From positions 1 to 64,000 of the forward strand of contig NZ_CALWOJ010000155.1 in NCBI RefSeq assembly GCF_944383115.1: DNA of 64,000 bases, in the 5' to 3' direction. The notes under the pieces are model-generated. The model saw only the letters and a list, made by a program, of their open reading frames with translations. It had not been told where the DNA came from and searched no databases. Source of the DNA: an uncultured Flavonifractor sp. (GTDB taxonomy: Bacteria; Bacillota; Clostridia; Oscillospirales; Oscillospiraceae). Shown here piece by piece: positions 26,901-36,102 of the stretch; the stretch's first letter is position 1; each line of letters begins with the position of its first letter. The translations under genes and the position numbers were made by a program.

Positions 26901-29900
26901 TCCACCAATTCGGTGGCCTTGGCGGCGACGTTCACGGGTTGGCCGTTGTAGACGAGATTCTCATAGCCGTCCCAGGTGAGGCCCACGGTCTTGGGCGTGA
27001 TATCTGCCCTGGCAGTCAGCTCGTCGGTGGACAGTACATAATTGTCCCCCCACTCGCCATCAAGGGTGACGGCCACGTTGACGCTCTTGTTGTCTCCTGC
27101 GTTCTTGTCCTCGAAAGTGAATACGCCGCTGGCGGTGGGGGTCTCATCCAGCACCTCGCCGGAGAGGGTGATGGTGCCGGTGGTAGAAGCATTGCCGTCA
27201 TAGATCTTGTCATCCACGGAGGCGACGGCGGGGGTAAGTTCCTTGCGGTTCACCGTAAGAGTGATTGTCGTCGTGGCATCAGTGTAGTTTGCCTTGTCAT
27301 TGGGCGTAAATACTACGGTGTAATTGCCGCTTTGTGCCACGGTGGGGTTGGCGCCGGGTTTATCGTTCCCCCAGGCGAAGCTGCCGGAAACAGTCTCGCT
27401 GCCATTGCTGGCGGTTCCCTTGAGCAGGTTGTCTTTCAGCGTGTCGCCATAGGTGATGGCAACCCCATCCACGGACAGCACCGGCGTGGCCTTTCCGATG
27501 GCGACGGTGACAGTATCTTCGGCGGCCGCTGTCAGGCCGTCCTTGTCCTCAGCCGTAACCTTGACGGTGTAGCTGCCGCTCTCGTCCACATCAGTGAGGG
27601 TCAGGAAAGAGGTGGTATCGCTGATGCTGTTGAGCGGTTTACCGTCCTTGTACCACTGATAGGTGAAGTCGATGTTCTCACCGGCGGCATGGCTGGCCGT
27701 GGCGGTGAGCGTGATGCTCTCACCGTAGGTGACATTGTTCTTGCTGGCCGTCAGTTCCACCGCTGGGGCGTCCAACGTCCAGTTTGCGGTGAGGGCGAGG
27801 TTAGTAGTAACCTGACTGCCCAAATCCCAGTCCGTGCCGCCGCGCAGCCAGCAGTCAAAGGTGTAGCCGATTCTGGTGGGGTCTGCGGGCTGGGTGACCT
27901 TGCCGCCGGACACCACCAGCTGCCGGTCAACCGAGCTGCCGCCGTTGCTGTCAAAGGTGATGCTGTATACGGTTCTGATCTCGACCGTAGTCTGACCCGC
28001 GCCGGTGGCCGCTGTGAAGGTGTACTTGCCGGGTTTGGTGACGGTATAGCTGCCGTCCCCATTGGCCGTCAGCACATTGCCGCTGCTGTCTTTTGCCGTG
28101 ACGGTAACCGGAGAGCCGCCGTTCTGCTTGGCTTCCGCTTTCAGCGTTAGGCTGGCGGCGCCCATGTCGCCGCCAGAGACGGTGAGGCCGGGTTCGGTCT
28201 TGTCAATGTTGGAAATGGTGATTGCCTGCGTCGTGGTGTTGCCCGCCTTGTCGGTGACGGTGACGGTGTAGGTGCCGTTGCTGTCAGCGGGGAAGGAGTA
28301 ATCGCTGCCGCTGCCGGTGACCGTTTGTGCTGTGCCGCCGTCCTTGCTGACCGTAACGCTGTCGATGCCGGAGGTTGCGTCGGAAGCGGTAAAGCTGATG
28401 GTGACGTCGTCCGCCGTCCACTGGGTATGATCTGCTGTGAGACCACTTACCTGGGGCGCGGTTTTGTCCAGCTTGTAAGTGATTTCCGTTTCGTAGATGT
28501 TGCCGCTGCTGTCCTTTACATAGACGGTTTCAGTGTGTTCGCCGTCCTGCTCATCATCAAAGGTGACGCTTTCCTTGTAATCCCCGTCCGGCGAGGTGCT
28601 GACCGTCCAACCGTCTTGGGGCGTAAAAGTCACGCCGTCCTCGGAATTGCTCCAGTTGCTGCTGGTGTCGGTATAATCCTCAAATACGGTGTCGTTTGTG
28701 GTGCCGCCGGGGAAAGGGGCATAGACAATGTCAAAGTAGACTGTGGCCTCACCGGAGTAGTTGCCCTTGAACTTGACGGTCACGCTGCCGGTATCGGTGC
28801 CGGCGGCGGTGTTTGTGCCATATTCAAGGTCATAGTCCGTGCCCTTCGCCAGCGTCGTGCCGCCGAACTTGACGGTCACGTCCGGCCTGATCTGGCTGCC
28901 GGTGTAGGTCTGGTCGCCGATGGGGTCAATGGTGATGCCGCTGCTCTCGCCGTACGGCTTGGCGGTGATGGCAAAGGTCACCTGGGCAGTTTTGCCGCCC
29001 TTTGTGATGGACGCCGTGGCGGTACCGACATCGGTATTGTCTGTGTAATCAACGCTCAGATTGCCGCCCAGCCAGCCGGTGCTGTAATCCACCTCGGCGG
29101 GGGTGATGGCATTGCAGGTGTAGGTCAGGTCGGCGTCAGCGGGAATATAAATCTTCGCCGTGGCCCTGTGGCCGCAGGTGCAGCTCTCGGTGATGGTGTC
29201 GCCGTCGGCGGTATATGTATAGCTGTGCTGGTGCAGCATGGCCTCGCCATCGCTGTTGCGCGCCACCAGATAGGCGCTGTCCTCGGAGGTGAAGTAGTCC
29301 GCCGGGGCGGTATCGCCCATTTTGCTGCCCCAGCCGCTGGTGAACACGCCGGGCAAGTACATACTCACGCCGTAGGGCGTTGTATTGGTTAGAGTATCGA
29401 AGAGGGTAATTGTGTTGTCATTCAGATAGATATTGGAGGCCGCGTCGCCCGCGGTGTTGCTGCTGATAGCCGACGCGCCGGAGAGATGAAAGGTGGTACC
29501 CGGCAGCACATAGATACCGCCGCCGATCTCTGTCACGGTGTTGCCGGTGATGCTGCCGCCGGACAGGGCGAAGCTGCTTTCTCCTTCAGTACCTTTGAAA
29601 ACGGTCACGCCGCCGCCATTTATGGCGCTGTTATCTGAGATAGTGCCGTTCGTCATGGTAAAGGTGCCGCCGTTGATATGCACGCCGCCGCCAACACTGT
29701 TAGCATGCCCAGTCACGTCATTGCCTGTGATGCTGCCGCCGGTCATTTCAAACGTGCCGGAGTTAAGCAGCACACCACCGCCGCCGTCGTTTTTCTTTGT
29801 GACACTCGCGGTATTATTTTCGATAGCGCCGCCGGTCATGGTGAAGCTGCCGCCGTTGACGCAGACCGCGCCGCCGCCTGCACGATTGCTGCCGCCGGAG

Positions 29901-31321
29901 CCATCCCCACCCCCGCTGGCCGTGTTGCCGGCAATGGCGCCGGAGTGGAGGGTGAGACTGCCGCCGCCGTTGACCAAAACAGCGCCACCCTGCTCTGCCT
30001 GTCCGCCGGTGATCTGGCCGCCGCCCATACAGTCGCAGATAGTGAGGCTGCCGCCACTATTTATGATGAAGTGGTGCCCGTCCAGATCAATCGTTTTGCC
30101 GTTGAGGCACAGGTTGACCGCGCCGCTGATGGTGATATCATCGGTAGCGGTGACGCTGCGGGTGAGGTGATAGCTGCCTGCACCCAGCGAACCGCCGAAG
30201 TCGCTTTTGGGGGTATATGTAGCCTCCGCGTGGGAATCAGCGCAGATGGCATCGCCGCAGACATAGTGCCTATGAGGGTTGTCAGCCACCGTGCCAAGCG
30301 CCAGCTCGCCGCCAGACGGCACCACGACATACGCGTCGTTATCGGAGAAGAAGTGCTGCCGATAGCTTGCGCCGCCGCCCGTGGTGAACACGTCGGGCGT
30401 ATCCCTGGTCACGCCGATCTCGCCGCCGGTCAGCCCGCCGCTGCCGATGTTGATTTTCTGACTGTTATACAGCCAGACATTTTTGGCGCTTCCGTTAAAC
30501 GTATTGCCCGCTATGGTCACATCGCCGGAGACGGTGAAGGTGCCGGTTCCCATGAAAGCACTGCCAACACATACGCCGCCGGCAATGCCCGAGGTTGGGA
30601 GAAAGCCTTCAACTGTACAATGATTGTTGGTTATCTCGCCGCCGGTCATGGTGAAACTGCCACCATTACACACGAGTACGCCGCCGCTGACGGAAAGTCC
30701 ACCCTCGACCTCCACGGTGTTGCCGGTGATGGAGCCGTCGGTCATGATAAAACTGCCGCTGTTCACAAGCACGCCGCCGCAAGGGGCATAGTTAGCGTCT
30801 TTAGTAACATTAAGGTGATTGTCGGTGATGGAGCCGCCGTTCATGATGAAGCTGGCGCCACTATTCACTTGCACAGCGCCGCCGCCAATCCCGGCAATGG
30901 ATCCGCCGTTCATGGTGAAGCTGCCGCCTTCCATATAAACACCAGCTACAACCGTAGATTGGCTGTTGGTAATCTTGCCGCGGCCCGTGCAATCGCAGAG
31001 GGTGAGGCTGCCGTTTTCATATATCCGGAAGGAATTGCTGCCGTTTAAATTCAGCGTATAACCATTGAGGCAGAGGGTGACAGCGCTTTTGATCTCAATG
31101 TTGCCGCTGCTGGTGCCCGTGACGATGACATCGTCGGTCAGAACACAGTTGCCGGACAGGGATTTCAACTCCTTATTTCCACTCAGTTCCGTCCAGCCGC
31201 TGTGGTCACCGGTGCAGTCCTCCCCCGCCGCCGCGGCGGGAACGCTCATGGCCGGCAGCATGGCCAGCACCATGCACAGTGTCAGTAGCAGACTAAGCCA
31301 TTTTCGTCCTCTTGCTTTCAT
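23999..31321 (-). CDS. Giant SLH-anchored beta-helix/Ig-repeat surface protein (2,440 residues)
   Basis: A secreted protein of 2,440 residues. Start ATG 31321 follows GGGGGAA and gives a good signal peptide (MKARGRKWLSLLLTLC...AAAAGEDC); the open frame to 32326 is only the shadow of the response-regulator gene. Residues about 55-625 are parallel beta-helix repeats of the GGSFTMNGGSITGN kind. Then come Ig/Big-like and HYR-like modules, several MBG/YDG-type repeats (DKIYDGNASTTGT, VTYGGENSQTEAGTYDI), an InlB-type repeat, a Cna-B-like module (HTEADGTYSFDDLLPGIYNL, about 1910-1985) and three C-terminal SLH repeats (about 2260-2440) whose sequence differs from those of the neighbour. Likely an adhesin or structural wall protein. 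It is divergent from a LytTR two-component pair, which may control it. Confidence 0.85.
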   Translation of the reverse strand: MKARGRKWLSLLLTLCMVLAMLPAMSVPAAAAGEDCTGDHSGWTELSGNKELKSLSGNCVLTDDVIVTGTSSGNIEIKSAVTLCLNGYTLNLNGSNSFRIYENGSLTLCDCTGRGKITNSQSTVVAGVYMEGGSFTMNGGSIAGIGGGAVQVNSGASFIMNGGSITDNHLNVTKDANYAPCGGVLVNSGSFIMTDGSITGNTVEVEGGLSVSGGVLVCNGGSFTMTGGEITNNHCTVEGFLPTSGIAGGVCVGSAFMGTGTFTVSGDVTIAGNTFNGSAKNVWLYNSQKINIGSGGLTGGEIGVTRDTPDVFTTGGGASYRQHFFSDNDAYVVVPSGGELALGTVADNPHRHYVCGDAICADSHAEATYTPKSDFGGSLGAGSYHLTRSVTATDDITISGAVNLCLNGKTIDLDGHHFIINSGGSLTICDCMGGGQITGGQAEQGGAVLVNGGGSLTLHSGAIAGNTASGGGDGSGGSNRAGGGAVCVNGGSFTMTGGAIENNTASVTKKNDGGGGVLLNSGTFEMTGGSITGNDVTGHANSVGGGVHINGGTFTMTNGTISDNSAINGGGVTVFKGTEGESSFALSGGSITGNTVTEIGGGIYVLPGTTFHLSGASAISSNTAGDAASNIYLNDNTITLFDTLTNTTPYGVSMYLPGVFTSGWGSKMGDTAPADYFTSEDSAYLVARNSDGEAMLHQHSYTYTADGDTITESCTCGHRATAKIYIPADADLTYTCNAITPAEVDYSTGWLGGNLSVDYTDNTDVGTATASITKGGKTAQVTFAITAKPYGESSGITIDPIGDQTYTGSQIRPDVTVKFGGTTLAKGTDYDLEYGTNTAAGTDTGSVTVKFKGNYSGEATVYFDIVYAPFPGGTTNDTVFEDYTDTSSNWSNSEDGVTFTPQDGWTVSTSPDGDYKESVTFDDEQDGEHTETVYVKDSSGNIYETEITYKLDKTAPQVSGLTADHTQWTADDVTISFTASDATSGIDSVTVSKDGGTAQTVTGSGSDYSFPADSNGTYTVTVTDKAGNTTTQAITISNIDKTEPGLTVSGGDMGAASLTLKAEAKQNGGSPVTVTAKDSSGNVLTANGDGSYTVTKPGKYTFTAATGAGQTTVEIRTVYSITFDSNGGSSVDRQLVVSGGKVTQPADPTRIGYTFDCWLRGGTDWDLGSQVTTNLALTANWTLDAPAVELTASKNNVTYGESITLTATASHAAGENIDFTYQWYKDGKPLNSISDTTSFLTLTDVDESGSYTVKVTAEDKDGLTAAAEDTVTVAIGKATPVLSVDGVAITYGDTLKDNLLKGTASNGSETVSGSFAWGNDKPGANPTVAQSGNYTVVFTPNDKANYTDATTTITLTVNRKELTPAVASVDDKIYDGNASTTGTITLSGEVLDETPTASGVFTFEDKNAGDNKSVNVAVTLDGEWGDNYVLSTDELTARADITPKTVGLTWDGYENLVYNGQPVNVAAKATELVEGDQCAVIVKDGSKTNAGGYTAEATGLDNPNYQLPDSGTTQSYTIAPRPVELSWDYTEPFTYDKGEKTVTATIDNLAPDDECELTYRNNKKTDAGSYKAEVATLGNPNYTLTGGKNLSLDWTINKAVISFTVAGNSHTYDNTAKTASVTQTESEPTKIDAGKYTVTYGGENSQTEAGTYDITVAISDPNFCFAGGAASAKVGELTIAPKQAVVTWQNLNQVYGDGQQVRVLIDGLADGDSAENAIITGGGTAAGSYPLCVTLANYQLSNDTATLVIQKKPVVVTVTDNAVTPGGEPTINVPGLTEGKDYTVTYKDKDGNVVENPTQSGTYEVWVEFPEDSNYRHPDGSSDKQVGSFTITETRPVLYTVTFDGNGNTSGTMTALELTGGSTQTLPDCGYTKTKYQFTGWLYGGKTYKPGDSFTTPYGDVTFTAQWQAVFEVSGTIKEETGSGEQDTENAVVSLWLGANKIAETHTEADGTYSFDDLLPGIYNLVVSKDQRTVTSMVDLTTTDRTCNAILPQYVTNSVVDVTPGSPDIVVGKLDTGFTEDDLSTAETGGKVEITFKADEQQEDDIEKDVLKDLQSAGGSNLALFLDCTLTKTVTDETGTSTSELTQSSVVLEILLPLPTELQGKYNYTISRMHGGEAQIVPQGESSKNEDGEYFTVSEDKTVLTLHVKNFSTYAVGYRNAPSTPTYPPVKNESENGSYTVSPSNPSNGQNVTITPKPDEGYVVDSVTVTDKTGKDVTVTPNTDGAYTFTQPNGSVTITVTFRKDTGLSDCPRDESCPMAKFSDADRNAWYHDGVHYCVENGLMQGYGNGIFGPNDTLSRAMLVQILYNLENRPAVSGESVFSDVAHSAWYADAVNWAAANGIVEGFGNGQYGPEDDITREQLAAILYRYAQYKNYDVSVGEDTNILSYSDAPEVSEYAVPAMQWACGAGIVEGYGDVLDPTGNATRAQAATMLMRFGAI

Positions 31322-31448
31322 CGTGATTCCCCCAATCTCTTCACTGTGTCCGCGTCCGTGCAGCAGAGCGCCGCTCCCAGGCGGCGGGACTGTTGTTTCA
31401 ATGACCGATACACATACGCGCACCGGAAAATCCGGCGGCGGCAATCCC

Positions 31449-31477
31449 TTGACGGCGGGTGCGCCAAATGGTATTTT
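31449..31477 (+). promoter_or_regulatory. Promoter of the LytTR two-component operon
   Basis: TTGACG (31449-31454), 17-bp spacer, TATTTT (31472-31477), about 105 bp before the response-regulator start. It lies in the divergent region (31322-31582) shared with the giant surface-protein gene; I could not identify a matching minus-strand promoter or clear LytTR direct repeats. Confidence 0.55.
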
Positions 31478-31582
31478 AGTTTTAATTATTGTATCAATCT
31501 TTGGGAAAGAGTGGAGCTCCTGCGCAAAATTTGCTTGTTCCTGCGTCAATTTTGCGACGTGCCGGGAAAGGGGGGGTGATCC

Positions 31583-32323
31583 ATGCTGCGGATCGCCATA
31601 TGTGACGATGAAGAAAATCAGCTGCGCAAGACGGCGGCGCTGCTGGAAGACTATCTGCGCATCCGCCCGGAATGCTCCGGTCAGGTAGAAACGTTCCTCG
31701 CCGGCGAAACGCTGCTGAAGCGGGCGGAAGCAGCGGGCGGATTTGATCTGTACATTCTCGATATTCTCATGCCGGATCTCAGCGGTATCGACGTTGGCCG
31801 GAAATTGCGGCAACTGGAAAACGGCGGAGAGATCATTTACCTCACCACATCCAATGACTTTGCTGCCGACAGCTATGAAGTCCAGGCGTTTTTTTACCTG
31901 CTCAAGCCGGTGGAGACGGGCAAGTTTTTCCATGTGCTGGACGGCGCTGTGGAAAGGCTGGATCGCCGTCGGAGCGAGGGCGTCGTGGTGTCCACGGCGG
32001 CAGGACCGCGGCGGCTCCTGCTGGAGCGCATCCGCTATGCCGAGCGGGTGGGGCATTTTGTCCGTTATTACTGCACCGACGGCACGGTGGACTCCCAAAG
32101 CATCCGCGCCCCCTTCAAGGAAGCGGTGGCCCTCCTGCTGGCTGACCGGCGCTTCTATCTGTGCGGGGCCAGCTTTGTGCTGAATTTCCAGCATGTGACC
32201 GGCGTGCAGGGCCAGATGGCCCTGCTGGACGACGGCCAGGCCGTGGCGCTGCCCCGCTCCGCGGCGGCTGAGTTTAAAAAAGCATGGGGAAATTACTGGC
32301 TGGGAAAGGAACATCTGCCATGA
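31583..32323 (+). CDS. LytTR-family response regulator (AgrA-like)
   Basis: A 246-residue response regulator. The receiver domain (about 1-120) has the acidic pair CDDEE, the phospho-acceptor Asp in LYILDILMPDLSG (near 57), the switch Thr in LTTSND and the Lys in LLKPVE. The C-terminal LytTR DNA-binding domain begins near residue 135 (RRLLLERIRYAERVGHFVRYY, FVLNFQHV). The start is ATG 31583 after AAAGGGGGGTGA. The stop overlaps the kinase start by four bases. Such regulators usually bind paired direct repeats upstream of surface or peptide genes; the divergent giant SLH gene is the obvious candidate target. Confidence 0.92.
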   Translation: MLRIAICDDEENQLRKTAALLEDYLRIRPECSGQVETFLAGETLLKRAEAAGGFDLYILDILMPDLSGIDVGRKLRQLENGGEIIYLTTSNDFAADSYEVQAFFYLLKPVETGKFFHVLDGAVERLDRRRSEGVVVSTAAGPRRLLLERIRYAERVGHFVRYYCTDGTVDSQSIRAPFKEAVALLLADRRFYLCGASFVLNFQHVTGVQGQMALLDDGQAVALPRSAAAEFKKAWGNYWLGKEHLP

Positions 32324-33603
32324 CAAACACGATATTTCTCCTTTTCCGTGCTGTTTTTATCACGATGATGACCGTGGGAATGATGGCGAGCATGACCGAG
32401 TTCCGCTTCCGGCGCGGAAAGCTGCTGTTGTTGTTCATCATGATGGTTTACGGCCTCTGGGTGACTGGTTCCAGCCTGGTCCTGCTGCAACTGGGCGGAG
32501 AGCTGCTGCTGCTCCGCCTGTTCTATCTCACCATCTCGGTCCCGGCCATATTGCTTACCTATTGGGCGGCCAATGACACCCCTGCCCAGGCGGTATTCAA
32601 TTACTCGACACAGATCATGGTATCCGCGCTGTCGGCCTCCATGATCCGCTGGTTCACCGATTCTTTCGGTCTTTCTCCGTTGGTCAATATCCTGCTGACG
32701 GCCGCATTCTATGCAGCGGCGATCTATCTGCAATGGCGCTTCCTGCGGAGGCCCTTCCGCAGGCTAATTCAGGTGTTTCCCGCCCGCTGGGGTGTGTTGA
32801 CCACGATCCCCTGCGTATTCTGCGGCTATCTCATTCTTCTTTCCGCCTGGCCAGGCAGTTACCTGGACAATGAGGCGCAGCGTATCTATGTCTACGCCGC
32901 CATCATCCCGCTGGTCTTTGTTTATATTGCGGTATTCAAAAGCCTGATAGCGCAGTACCGCATTCAGACGGAACGGCAGAACGCCGCTCTGCTGACAGTG
33001 CAGATCTCGGCGCTGAAAGAAAAGGTGCAGCGGGTGCAGGACGTGGAGGAAGCCGTCCGGATTCAGCGCCACGATCTGCGCCATCAGCTCCAGGCCGTCA
33101 CGGAACTGGTGGCCCGGGGAGATCGGGAGGCGGCTCTGGAATTTCTGGACAACGCCCAAAGGCGACTGGATGAACAAAAGAAGATCCGCTGGTGCAGTCC
33201 GCCGGTGCTGGACGCCATGTTTTCCTCCTATTTCGACCAGGCCCGGCGGGAAGGTATTCCGGTGGAGGCAAAGATCACTCTGCCGGACAAACTGCCGGTA
33301 GACGAGGGCGAGTTGGCGGTGGTGCTGGCCAACGCGCTGGAAAACGCCATCCACGCCAATCTGTGCCTGCCGCCGGAGCAGCGGCAGATCCGCTGCAAAA
33401 TGGTGGGTATCCCCAGCGTGATGCTGGAGATTGCCAATCCCTGCTCCGGCGACGTCGCTTTCGACAGCGACGGCCTGCCCATCGCCCGGAGCGAGGGGCA
33501 CGGCCTGGGTGTACAGTCCATCTCCGTATTCTGCAAGAAACACGGCGCCGTGTGCCAGTTTGATCTGGATGACGGTATCTTCCGCCTGCGGCTTATACTG
33601 TAG
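32320..33603 (+). CDS. Sensor histidine kinase, AgrC/GHKL type
   Basis: A 427-residue membrane kinase. Residues 1 to about 205 hold six predicted hydrophobic segments, as in AgrC-like peptide sensors. A coiled-coil linker leads to the phospho-acceptor box RHDLRHQL, then the N box NALENAIHAN and the ATP-lid GHGLGVQSI of the GHKL fold (HATPase_c_5). The start is ATG 32320, ten bases after AAAGGA and overlapping the regulator stop (ATGA); the frame is also open from ATG 32284 inside the regulator, which is unlikely. The signal is unknown; no autoinducer peptide gene is visible next to it. Confidence 0.9.
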   Translation: MTNTIFLLFRAVFITMMTVGMMASMTEFRFRRGKLLLLFIMMVYGLWVTGSSLVLLQLGGELLLLRLFYLTISVPAILLTYWAANDTPAQAVFNYSTQIMVSALSASMIRWFTDSFGLSPLVNILLTAAFYAAAIYLQWRFLRRPFRRLIQVFPARWGVLTTIPCVFCGYLILLSAWPGSYLDNEAQRIYVYAAIIPLVFVYIAVFKSLIAQYRIQTERQNAALLTVQISALKEKVQRVQDVEEAVRIQRHDLRHQLQAVTELVARGDREAALEFLDNAQRRLDEQKKIRWCSPPVLDAMFSSYFDQARREGIPVEAKITLPDKLPVDEGELAVVLANALENAIHANLCLPPEQRQIRCKMVGIPSVMLEIANPCSGDVAFDSDGLPIARSEGHGLGVQSISVFCKKHGAVCQFDLDDGIFRLRLIL

Positions 33604-33734
33604 ATACACTGTGCCTTTTGCGAAAAGGTGGAGAGCGCCTGAATGGGGCATTCAAGAGGTCAAGGGTTCGCTTTGCATACTCTGCTGCACAGAGCGGGGA
33701 TGTTAGGTTTGCAGCGCCTCCAATTTTTTGGGGT
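33604..33734 (+). pseudogene. Degenerate partial tRNA-Ala copy (33627-33670)
   Basis: Bases 33627-33670 repeat the D-arm, anticodon arm and part of the T arm of the tRNA-Ala at 15256 (GGAGAGCGC, TGAATGG, CATTCAAGAGGTCA, GGTTCG) with a 2-base insertion in the anticodon loop and a few substitutions. The acceptor arm is missing on both sides, so it cannot be a functional tRNA. The rest of 33604-33734 contains nothing else I can recognise. Confidence 0.7.
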
Positions 33735-34202
33735 TCAGAATGGTCCCATGCCCCGGGACAGCTTCACCATGCCCGCGTCCTGGAAATCACGCAGCGTGCG
33801 GGAAATCACCTCCCGGTGGGAACCCAGATGGTTGGCAATGGCCTCGTGGGTGATTTTCAGCTTGTGGGTCCCCTCAATGGAAACTTCCTGGAGCAGAAAG
33901 GCGGCCACCCGCCTATCCATGCGCTTCCACATAAACTGCTCCATCCTGCTCATGACCTCAGAAAACCGGCGGGCCATCAGATCGTTGGTGTAATTTGCCA
34001 CCGCGGTGGACTGAGTCATCAGCTCCTGGTAAACTTCGGACGGTATGCTCCAAAACTCTGTATCCTTTTCTGCCTGGATAGTCACCTCAAACTGGATGGA
34101 GCGGATGACACAGGGGGCACAGAACAGGCATATATCGCCGTCAAACAGGCGATAGATGGTAATTTCCCGCCCATCTTCTGAATATACAAGGGCCCACCGC
34201 TT
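33735..34202 (-). pseudogene. 5'-truncated Crp/Fnr-family regulator
   Basis: The frame encodes a Crp/Fnr protein from the middle of the cyclic-nucleotide-like beta roll (WALVYSEDGREITIYRLFDGDICLF) to the C-terminal winged helix (KITHEAIANHLGSHREVISRTLRDF). Homologous sequence extends upstream to about 34200, but no ATG, GTG or TTG precedes the internal GTG at 34085, and an in-frame stop lies just beyond. About the first 50-60 residues of a normal protein are therefore missing. Starting at the GTG gives only 116 residues and cuts the sensory domain. The break coincides with the start of another gene remnant on the opposite strand, suggesting a recombination scar. Confidence 0.7.
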
Positions 34203-34209
34203 ATCCTGA

Positions 34210-34302
34210 GTGCCGCCTGGTGGTTACCAAGGAAACCCTGACAGCGGTATTACGCTGAACGAAACGGGCGTCTGCCCCAAGTGCGGCTACAAGAAGGGCT
34301 GA
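34210..34302 (+). pseudogene. Possible 3' end of a deleted gene with a CxxC knuckle
   Basis: A 30-codon open stretch ends in LNETGVCPKCGYKKG and a TGA, and is followed 50 bp later by a plus-strand terminator. The zinc-knuckle-like CPKC tail and the terminator look like the last codons of a real plus-strand gene whose body has been lost; an in-frame stop sits directly upstream. I do not recognise the family. Confidence 0.3.
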
Positions 34303-34351
34303 TCTCCGCACCCTGCGGATCGTCCGAAAACTGAACAATCCCCTGTCATGC

Positions 34352-34393
34352 AAGACGCCGGATCCGGGAAAATCCCGGATCCGGCGTCTTTTT
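34352..34393 (+). terminator. 17-bp perfect terminator hairpin
   Basis: Arms 34352-34368 and 34374-34390 form 17 perfect pairs, followed by a T run on the plus strand only. It therefore fits the remnant to its left better than the minus-strand liv operon to its right, though it may block both. Confidence 0.8.
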
Positions 34394-34412
34394 GTGTTCG
34401 GCAGGTCTGTGA

Positions 34413-35097
34413 CTAAGTGCCCAGATAGGCCTTTTTCACGGCCTCGTTGGTCAACAGATCACGTCCGGAGCCGGTGAGGCTGATCCGGCCGGTCTCCAGC
34501 ACATAGCCGATGTCGGCAATTTTCAGGGCCATGTTTGCGTTCTGCTCGATGAGCAACACGGTGACTCCCTGCTTGTTGATTTCCTTAATGATGTCGAAGA
34601 TCCCCTTGACCACGATGGGAGCCAGGCCCAGGGAGGGCTCATCCATCATGATGATCTTGGGGCGGGACATGAGGGCCCGGCCCACGGCCAGCATCTGCTG
34701 CTCGCCGCCGGACAGGGTGCCCGCCGCCTGCCAGGACCGCTCCTTCAGCCGGGGGAACAGCTCATACACCCAGTTCAGGTCGTCCTCCAGGCTGTCTTTG
34801 CGCAGGTAGGCGCCGATTTTCAGGTTCTCCAACACGGTCAGGTCGGGGAACACGTGCCGCCCCTCGGGCACCAGGGTGATGCCCTTGGACACGATGCGGT
34901 CGGGGGACAGGGCGGTGATGTCCTCCCCCTGGAGGTGGATGCGCCCGTGGGCGGGCTTCACCAGACCGGCGATGGAGCGCAGGGTGGTGGATTTGCCCGC
35001 CCCGTTGGCCCCGATGAGGGTGACGATCTTCCCGTCGGGCACCTCGAAGGTGATGCCCTTCACGGCCTCGATGCCGCCGTAGCTCACCTTCAGTTCG

Positions 35098-35111
<14 letters not shown>
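34413..35111 (-). CDS. livF: Branched-chain amino acid ABC transporter ATPase LivF
   Basis: A 232-residue ATPase with Walker A GANGAGKST, signature LSGGEQQMLAVGRAL, Walker B IIMMDEPSLGLAP and the LIEQN H-loop region, typical of LivF. It powers import of branched-chain or related amino acids together with LivG. The start ATG 35111 (MLKIDELKVSYGG) matches the family; the frame is open to 35183 inside livG but those residues are not LivF-like. The gene overlaps the end of livG by 14 bases and is last in livJHMGF. Confidence 0.93.

Positions 35112-36098
<987 letters not shown>

Positions 36099-36102
<4 letters not shown>

Noticed and set aside
25484..28150. An 888-codon plus-strand frame over the second giant protein
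   Set aside because: Mirror of repeat-rich minus-strand coding DNA; no start signal and no domain.
31322..32326. N-terminal extension of the 2,440-residue surface protein
   Set aside because: The extra 335 codons overlap the response-regulator gene on the other strand; ATG 31321 has a ribosome site and yields a signal peptide.
34085..34085. The GTG as a real start of a 116-residue Crp/Fnr protein
   Set aside because: Family homology clearly continues upstream through about 38 more codons, so the product would be a fragment.
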